From: Angiostrongylus vasorum
Taxonomy: Eukaryota; Nematoda; Chromadorea; Rhabditida; Metastrongylidae
Assembly: GCA_018806985.1 (NCBI GenBank)
Contig: JADANN010000018.1
Location: 1,706,501 to 1,770,500, forward strand
DNA: 64,000 nucleotides
Direction: 5' to 3'
The notes below the pieces were generated by a model that saw only the letters and a list, made by a program, of their open reading frames with translations, searched no databases and had not been told where the DNA came from. A program made the translations under genes and the position numbers. Positions 26,901 to 35,900 of this stretch are shown piece after piece; position 1 is the first letter of the stretch, and every line of letters starts with the position of its first letter.

Positions 26901-29900
26901 CATGCGAGAAATTAGAGAATTAATTAACTCAAAAAGAATAAGATTGTCTGTTAGTGATAAAGGGGGAGAGTTCGTAGTTATTCCTCGCCAGCTGGATGTT
27001 GAGATAACAGAGGAACATCTTAGTGATGCTACCCTCTATCGCCCATCCTCTGAAAAGGAATACAAAAGTCAATACCGAAAGCTAAACAATCAATGGGTCA
27101 GTGTGGCAAAGGCTGCAGGTTTAAAACCATCGGTTATTTCGCACTTTAAAATCGATACACCAACATGTCCCGTCCTATACCTACTTATTAAAACACATAA
27201 GTTGGTATCACCTGATGATCTTGCGTCAACCAATCCGTCATCATTTAAGGTTAGACCTATCATCAGCTGTGTAGACGGGCCAACGGATAGAATAACCTGG
27301 TTTTTAAGCCTAATACTTACCCAGTTGCTTAACCATATTCCAGCTCACCTCACAAACACCCAAATGTTCCTAGAACGTCTACGTAACGCGTCTCCTAATA
27401 ACGCGTACGTGATGGAGTCCTTCGACGTTACTGCGTTGTACACCAACGTATCGAATGACTCCGCAATGCAAGCCATCTTCGAACTTCTTGTTAAACATGA
27501 AGGAAGAATAAATATGCATGGCTTGTCCATTCAGCAGCTAATGGCTCTCCTAAAGGAGTGCCTGAACTGCTCGATTTTCAGATGGTCTGGGAAATATTTC
27601 GCGCAAATAAGGGGGTTGGCTATGGGACAGCGACTGGCACCAAGCCTTGCCATTGTGTTTCATGTCTAAGATAGAAGCCCCTGCTCTCGATCTCCGGCCA
27701 CTACTCTACTGCAGATATGTAGATGATTGTTTTGTCATCTTCTCTACGCAGGAGGAGATGGACAAATGCTTTGAATTATTGAACGAGCAGTCTGAGTACA
27801 TTAAGTTCACCCGGGAGAAACCGAGAAAAGACTGGCTTCCGTTTTTTAAACGTCCAAATAAGCCTATCAAGTAGCGGTTACCTGACAAAGTGGTACCGAA
27901 AGCCAAGTAACAAGAACATCCTCGTTCACTTCCTTTCTTCCCTACCCTTCACACACAAAGAGGGCGATTGTGAGAAACATGTTTCGAACAGCCACCTCTG
28001 TGTGCACAACCGGGGAACTGAAGGAAGAATCGCGCGACTTGGCTCGGCAAATAGCCATCTCCAATGGCTACGAAATAGTAACCCCACGAGATAAGTTTAG
28101 AAGGAGAGCGACGCGCCCAAGCGAAACACTTGGCCAAAAGAAAGTCCCGTTTATGTTGCCCCTTTATTAGCGATGAAGTAAGCGTAGCGATTAAACGATG
28201 CTTAAGAAGGGCAGGTCTAGAGGAATCGGTAGCGATAGTTGAAATACCACCGGCTACTCTACGTCGTCAGTTAGTTCGTAACCGCCTGTATGACCGTCTA
28301 TGCGAAACAACAAATTGCGTAATCTGCCCTTATGGCAGGGACGGTGATTGCATGAGCTCAGGTACGATATACCTGATCTCTTGTAATAATTGCGGAGATG
28401 AATATATTGGCGAAACGGGCAGGCCTTTGTGTATCCGTATAAAAGAACACCTAGATGGCAAACGAAAACTAAGACAAAGTACCCCACTAGGCACGCATAG
28501 GATACAAAAGCACAGCGGGGACGATTTTGAAGTAAAAGTCAATATCCTTGCGCAGGAGACTAGAACACCAGCGCGAAAAACTTCTTGAGGCTTTTTTGGA
28601 TAAATGCCAAAAACCCTACAAATGAATAGCAGGGATGAATGCCCAGAGGTCATACGCGACCTGACCCCGTATGTTCGCATCAATTTCTGATGTGGGATGG
28701 TGCAGTCATCAACCTTATGCGACCATAATCAGCTGTTCTAATCTTCCTCATGGGAAGGCACGTAAAAAAAAGCGGTGAGTTTTTTTCGAGAAGCTGTTGA
28801 CCATGTAATTACCATAGAGTTTTTCGTCTTTTTGTAAGTGTCATTGAAGCGTTTGGCCTAGTAAATTGTATGTCAGTATACCCTTCCATGCTCTGAAGAA
28901 GGCGATACTGCCGAAACGTCAGCTACTGTTGTATTGTATTGTGTTTTTCTATGGAAGTAAATGTATGCTGTTTAACAACCTCGCGATTGCTGAACAAGAA
29001 AACGACGCATTTAAATTCCAAAAATCCAAAAAGTCATCTGCAAAGGGAGAGCGGCTCGTGATCGCGCGTGACCTCGCACCAGACCTCAGGCAGATTTTTT
29101 TGAGCTGAGACAGGAACATTCCTCGCCCATGTAAAACTCTATACGGTTGGTTTCCAACAAAGGCTGGAAGAATTACAAAGAACAAAACGGTGGGCGTTTA
29201 AAAAAAGCTGTCTATTATGCTGATGAAATTTATGTATTACTACGTTTCATCTGCAAAGATTTTGAAAGTGTTTGGCTGAGTGGATTGCGTGTCAGTTTGA
29301 TCCTTCTTGACTCTGAAGAAGCGAAATCTCCGAAACATCAGCCAGTACTGCATTGAATAAGTCTTATTATTAACAACCTAGTGTCTACTCAGAAATAAAA
29401 CACTGCCTTATTGGAAAATGCAGAGCTTAACAGAAGGTTGGTCCTAGGATCAAAGTTGGAATAATTGTTGTGATTGTCAGGGCGAAACTTCAAGAAAATA
29501 AAGCTGACCTGATAAAAAAGCGTCCCATATCAGCAATGGTGACCAAAATGAGAGGTATGCCGAATAATGCATAAAAAATTATAGCTATTCGCCCAGCGTT
29601 GGTTCGCGGAACGATGTGACCATACCCCTGAAAAGATGCTGACCAATGGATGTGATCGTTTACGACCGTTTTTCAGGAAAGTTTCATGCAAAAGCATTCG
29701 TTTCTAACGAGGCACATATGTTTTTGCAAAAAAAATAGTGATAGAACCCGCTGAATTTGTCTAATTTTATTGTTTTTTGTAGTTTTTACATGAGCGACCC
29801 CTACTGTGCGGACCCCATCACTTCTTTCATTCGATTCGCTTCATCATTTCCATCATCAGCGGAGATCTTCGCATTTGTGAGGGGATTCAATTGTTGCTTG

Positions 29901-32900
29901 AAGACTGCCGGCCTCCTTTACGAATACCGCTAAATGCTGATCGAGTTGATTCTCCATAAAATCCTGCCATATTAGTTCTACGATACCCTCAGGTTTTTCA
30001 CCCTATGCAGTCCCCACCTTTTATGGATCGGAGGGAGCTCTTCCCAAACATGTCTGGTACCCATTTTCGCATCTCTGACGGATAGGAACGCTGGAGATCA
30101 GCCACTACTTTATAGAACAACATTAATATCCTCTAAGATTCCAAAGGCCGCAGTGGTTGGAGGCACCACTGCGACACACCACGCACACGTGGAATCGATC
30201 CCCGCGCCCATGGCCCACCGAGCCTTCCATCCCTCTGGAGTCGGCAAGTTGGTACCAGACTTGTCTAGGGAGGATAGTAGCACTGGCTCGATACATCAGT
30301 AGGCCATCGCTAATCATTGTAAATGCCAGATATGCATTCAATCACCTCCAACGATACTCAATGAAGTCGAATGCATGGCGCATCCCTCAGGGATTGATCA
30401 ACGCCGAGAGCTTTATCCTTTTTATGCTTTTAAGGTTCCAAAAAAGTCACAAATGAGTAGAAATGGTGGTGCGTCTTTCGAAGCGACTGCTGATATCATA
30501 CAGAGAAATAGAAATGAAGTGAACCTGGAAGTACTAAGGAGAGCAAACAGCCGAATCATCACACAAATTAGCGTATACCCCCAGTACTAAAAAATTCTGG
30601 ATATTAAGGCAAAACCAACATTTTGGTCAGCTTATGACTGTCTCGACAAATAAAATAATAATCAGGAGAGAGCCCTAATTGGTGAATCATTAAACGACGT
30701 CATCGGAAAGTATTAATGGCCTGGATTCCTTTACTACATCTTCTGGTCTCACTCATACTAATGAAAAGCTGTTTAAAACAACTTCCCCCATTATCCTGCA
30801 CTTCATTCCAGTTTTCAGTTCACAGCAAAAGACCTAGATTCCACACTGTCGGAAAGATACATGTCAAAATAATTTTAAAGGCATTCTTTCACAAATTGTA
30901 GATGAATTCTTCTTTTTTCAACACAGTAATCACTTCAAAGGGCCTCAATGGTGCAATGTGTAATGCGCGAACCCCTAAAAGGGTAATCGTGGTTCGATCT
31001 GGCCGGGGATCCAAGTACTGCGATTATCTCAGCATCGCTGCGGTTGTAATCACTTCAATTCTTACATTCTGTGCGGTAATAAATGAATGCAAACCAAATC
31101 AAAAGAAAGAATCAAAACAGGTGAATAACTGTGTGTATGCGCAAGTCAGCTTGCTCAAAGTCCTTATATAGGGTTGGTAGGAAAGATATTACAGAAAAGG
31201 AGCAACACAGACGTTTTCGCCACCTGTTCCGTGCGCTGAGGGTTCTCTCTGATCGTGGATTTACCAGCATGTTGTTGAGCATGGTAGCCCAACTCCCCAG
31301 GCGTGTAGGACACTCAGTGAATGTGCTTGTTTATGGCCTTATGTGCTGTGCTGATCACACGTCAATGTGATTTTGACGCACAGCCATAAAGGATGAGCGC
31401 CGATTGCGCGCCACAGACCACGCAATTCCCACGGGATCGCCCCCCGGTGCTCGAAGCGACAAAAATACATAGAACATACGCAGCGCAAATGCCAGCAAAA
31501 GATTTTTTAGGGTACCTTTGAGAAAAAACACAAAAACATTTGGAAATCAGATGCTCTGAGTGTTTCAACGGAGAAGAGAGCGCCAACATGCAAAAAGTCC
31601 TATGAGACATGTATAGTTACAGGCAACGCCATTTGCACTATGTTTTTATACAGTGGTATGAATAGTATGAAACATGCTAAGAGGTATGGAACAAGTTCTG
31701 CAATTACGTGCAACCGTGCTTTACACGATGGAATGAAGAAAACGTACCGATGGTTGTAATGGCAGTCCATGAAAAGAATACACTAGAACCAAAAGACCAT
31801 TTAAATGGGCCTGAGCCAGTAATAACGTCTTCAGGCGTCATGTAGTTCCTAGTGTAATCAATAAATACATCACGAATAATGTCGTCCATTCTGAAAAAAA
31901 TGAGGAAACGAACTACTAGTAATGGGTTTGCCGATAGATACTGAGTGTGGGGACTTACGCGATCTGCGCTCGTTCGGCCCACAAGGCGTACGGCGTGCCA
32001 TTTCTGTTCATCTCCCACAGATCGTCGATGATCCGCTGCTTCAACGAGTGCACCCTGTGCGCCGTCTCGTTCCGCAGATGCTCCTCGAACGGCTTCTCAT
32101 ACTGTAAGTAACGAGACTCAGTAAATGAATTCGATCCTCATCTTCTTTCTCTCTATGCTTTAACGGAAATAATAATATCATTAGGTTGAATGAATGGATT
32201 CGCAAGCTAATAAAACAGAAATAAAAAGCGGAACTTAATAGTAACAAAGAGGACATAGGCGCTGACAATAGATACGAGGAAACGAATCGAATGTGAGAAC
32301 TGCCGGGATCCGCACAGCAGACGTGAAGACGGGTCATATTAAACAAATAATTAAAGAAATAGTAGTAAAAAGTGAATAGTCGCTAAAAATAGCATCAGCC
32401 TTCGTACTCATTCATGAATTGTTATCTTCAAGTATTTACTGCAAAGGAACCATTACTACAGCGAACTTGTTTATTGATGGAAAGTATTGGTTTAAACTAC
32501 CAACTAAACATTAGATATGAGCTTGCTACAACCTCTAGTGTACTCCACTGTTACCTACTTGATACTTGAATGGCCCGTCCTCACTGGTTGTGCAGACCCC
32601 AGCATAATGTCCATTTCTCAGAGATTTGCTGGCTAAGCAATTGTGGTTCCCTGGAATCCCGAGGTCGGCCTGGCCAAAGTTTGCCGCAGGTCTTCACCGC
32701 CACAGGCAGTCGCCGCGCTTGTGGATCAGAGGAAGATTTGCCACCATACGACTAGTTTGATAAAGGGACGGTGGTGAATCCTGGTATTGGTTTACTCCTA
32801 GCTAGGCTTCCTGATGGAAATTCCAGACTCATTCTCAGCTTGGGAGACCCTGCCAGGAGATGAATTCCCCGCTGTACATCGCAGTCCGACACCCAGGAAC

Positions 32901-35900
32901 ACCTCCCATCCACTATGAGGCGGTAAACCGTTGGGAGGTACTCTATTGTTACTAAAAGCAGCATACAAGATCATTGAGAAGACATCTGAACAACTTCCAT
33001 AACACAAAGACAAGCCGTTAAGTTACTAATTCGAAGGAACCAGAATGAATACGTAAGATTTTTTGCTTTTTCCAACAAATTTGCTGCAAATAAGGAAGTC
33101 GACAGAAACTCCAAGAAAGGCTGTGTTAAAATTTCTTTCAAAACATGGGTCAGAAAGTGACTTCGAAGAGCTCTGATATTCGAAAAAATATAGTTCGAAT
33201 TGGAGAAATCAGACCACCATAATGAAAAAGATAGGAAAAAAAACGTACATGGTGAAAAATCGCTGCACCCAGTAACGTGTAAGTAGCGGAAAGGATGACT
33301 AGGCCGACATGAGGTAGTACTATGCGAAGATTCTGCAATGAATTCTCCTCATTTTAACGATCACCAGCAAAGCTTCTTTAAAAAGTAAGCGCGATTTATA
33401 AGAGAGATTATTCTCGTCGTACCGGTTTGCTGTTTTCAATGTTTGCCGTTATCCAAAGGCAAACTATTGATTAGTTGGGACTATGCAGTCCAGACATTTT
33501 CACAAGAGTTCCAAAGAAATGAAATGAAAGGCGTGGGTGTTAACAATTTAACAAATGCTTTTCAAGAAAAGCTTTGGAGTAGAGTTTAAAGGTGCTTTGC
33601 AATACAAACGTATTCCTTGGTTCAATCTGTTCAATCTCGCGTCTAGGGGTCACCATGCCTTCAGTTCCCTCTCTCTCCATGGTTGGAAACTTTGCATCAG
33701 ACTTGTCTGAGAGCATAGATGGCAACACTGACTTTAACCTATTCCTCCATTCCCCCCCCCCTCGCCGTTTTTTGTAGTTGGGCAATCAAATATGAGCAAT
33801 TTTTTTTCACGGCTGCGGACTTTCGGATCTTCTTTAGATAAAAAATCTTTTCTCAATAACTGGAAGAGTTGAGGGGTTCTCAACATGATATTATTGTAGA
33901 CGAGATTTCCGCCAATGGTTACTATGTGTTAGTACAGTCCGCATTTCGAAATAATTCACAGTTTACGCTGAGTCTATTTCGGTGTTTTCATACCCACATA
34001 TTCTACGAAGGAAAATATTTTGTAAAACATTAAATGCAAGGATTTCTTTGGTGGTCTCACCACTCCCATTCTGATCCGCTTTTGATTAATTATCAAGTGG
34101 ATAAAAATAATGCGGTGAAAAAAAATTCTGAAACTCACTAGACTTAGTATGGACATTGTAGGGTACCTACGGTGCAAAATGGGTTAGGCATCGGTAGGCC
34201 ATAAAAGTCGTAGTGTAGGTTAGATATGTATTCAATCATCTCTGTGATACTTTATGAAGTCGACACAAGCACCTCAAGGATTGATGAGGACCAAACGCTT
34301 TTTCACTTTCTACACTCTCAAGTATTCCCGAAAAACCATGCCATCCCACTTTTTATATCACCATAGGTTTGCCCAAAAACAGTTCACTGAAGTGTTTTTT
34401 TTCATGTGTTACAATTTTACGCTCATTCCTTTCTTCCACGTTACGCCGAATCCCCTTCTCACTAATGTATCACTCTATCATATACATTTTTCAAGAGCAG
34501 GCGAGGGTGCTTGCTAGCAACTAATCTTTCACTGACTCAACGCAACGTACGCGTCTGGAATAGAAAATTTATGCGGCAGAGCGAGGACGCAGTTCACTGA
34601 TCTATGTAGCCTGAAATTCGGGGACGAGCTGCTGTCGCCTCCTTGTCCGAACCACTTGGTCCATAACTCCGGCTCCCCCTTGGGGACCAGAACACGCCTC
34701 CATCATTCACCAAGAAACTCCCATCGATTCAAGACCACGACATGTTTCCATGTCAACACACTTTGTGACATCATACAGATCAAAGGGGGGGGATCCCGGA
34801 CTTCTGTCGAGTCAGCGAAAATTTCTTAGGCTCCGTATGAGTTTAAAAGGAGGTCGCATAGATTACACCCACATTTAACAATGAACAGTAAAAAGCGCAA
34901 AGACGATACACGGGCGCTCCATTATCAAACAGTTTTTATAATTTTGTGACGACACTCGATGGTACGATCATCATGGTTGATTCAGAGGACTAGAAGTAGA
35001 AAAGTTACAATAACTCTGAGATCAATTTCGTGGAAATGAGAGAAAATAAGGTTGTAGGATCATAGCGCTCTCATCCTGGAATTAACTCAACTCACTGCTC
35101 TGGGAATGAGATCTGAATGATGGATTCTACGAATGACATCAGAATAATGAAAAAACTCGGATGTTTTCTGTGTAGCTCATTCTTCAGATTTTTGGCGCAG
35201 TATATCTCCGATTAAAAAATACTACCACTTTCAACCCACTTGTGACGATGCCGATTTATCTACAATAGGCGCTAGTTTCTCCATTAGTCAGGCGATGGAG
35301 GATTTGAGAAATTTAAATGCTTGTGGAAAAAAACCCTGCACTCTAAAATGGAAGATAGGATAACAACAATTAAACGAAATTTACACTACCAAAGATTTCC
35401 ACACAAACGCGGCTGCGGCATAAACCAATGAGTGATAGATACAGTTCAGCTCGGAATACTACTCTGTCCCCGTGCCTGAAGATTGGTTTGCTTAATGGTT
35501 GTGATGCTCAAAGTGTGAGGCTCTATGGGAAGAAAGCGAAGAAGTACGTTTCGTGGAATGAAGAAGATTCCAATGCTATCTTTTTAGAGGCGATGATCTG
35601 AGTCGATGGTCCACAGTTGTTCGTGTTCTTGAGGTGGCGTCTTCGTCGCGCATCGGGCCGGATGTTTTTTGCTATCTTTTAGAAACGGAAAAAACTTATT
35701 GCTATTAAATAATGATATATGGATTCTAAGTGCCTCTATCGCAACTCGTAAAGCTCAAAAATAACTGAAATCTGTTGGTTTGAAGTTAAATAAAAGTGGC
35801 CATTGCTTTCGCACACTCCGCAATGAAATCATTACGTATCGTTTCGAATGGGAATGGTTATTTTCACCTTCATGCTGAAAATGCTTGCTCTGTGAACATC

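Larger units (their letters stand above)
26233..29011 (+). mobile_element. Penelope-like retroelement with inverted arms
   Basis: PLEs are retroelements whose reverse transcriptase is related to telomerase and which, in this class, carry a GIY-YIG endonuclease. In order: a 45-bp left extension (26,233-26,277), an inverted arm (26,278-26,768), the reverse transcriptase (26,806-27,868), the endonuclease (to about 28,616), and the right arm (28,521-29,011), which is an inverted repeat of the left arm and overlaps the end of the endonuclease frame. A 12-bp target-site duplication flanks it. Hammerhead-like cores lie in both arms. Frameshifts near 27,660, 27,850, 28,140 and 28,580 mean this copy is probably inactive but young. 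Confidence 0.92.

Noticed and set aside
29306..29345. Active hammerhead in the older PLE
   Set aside because: The CTGAAGA and GAAA halves remain, but stem II (GCGAAATCTC) no longer pairs.
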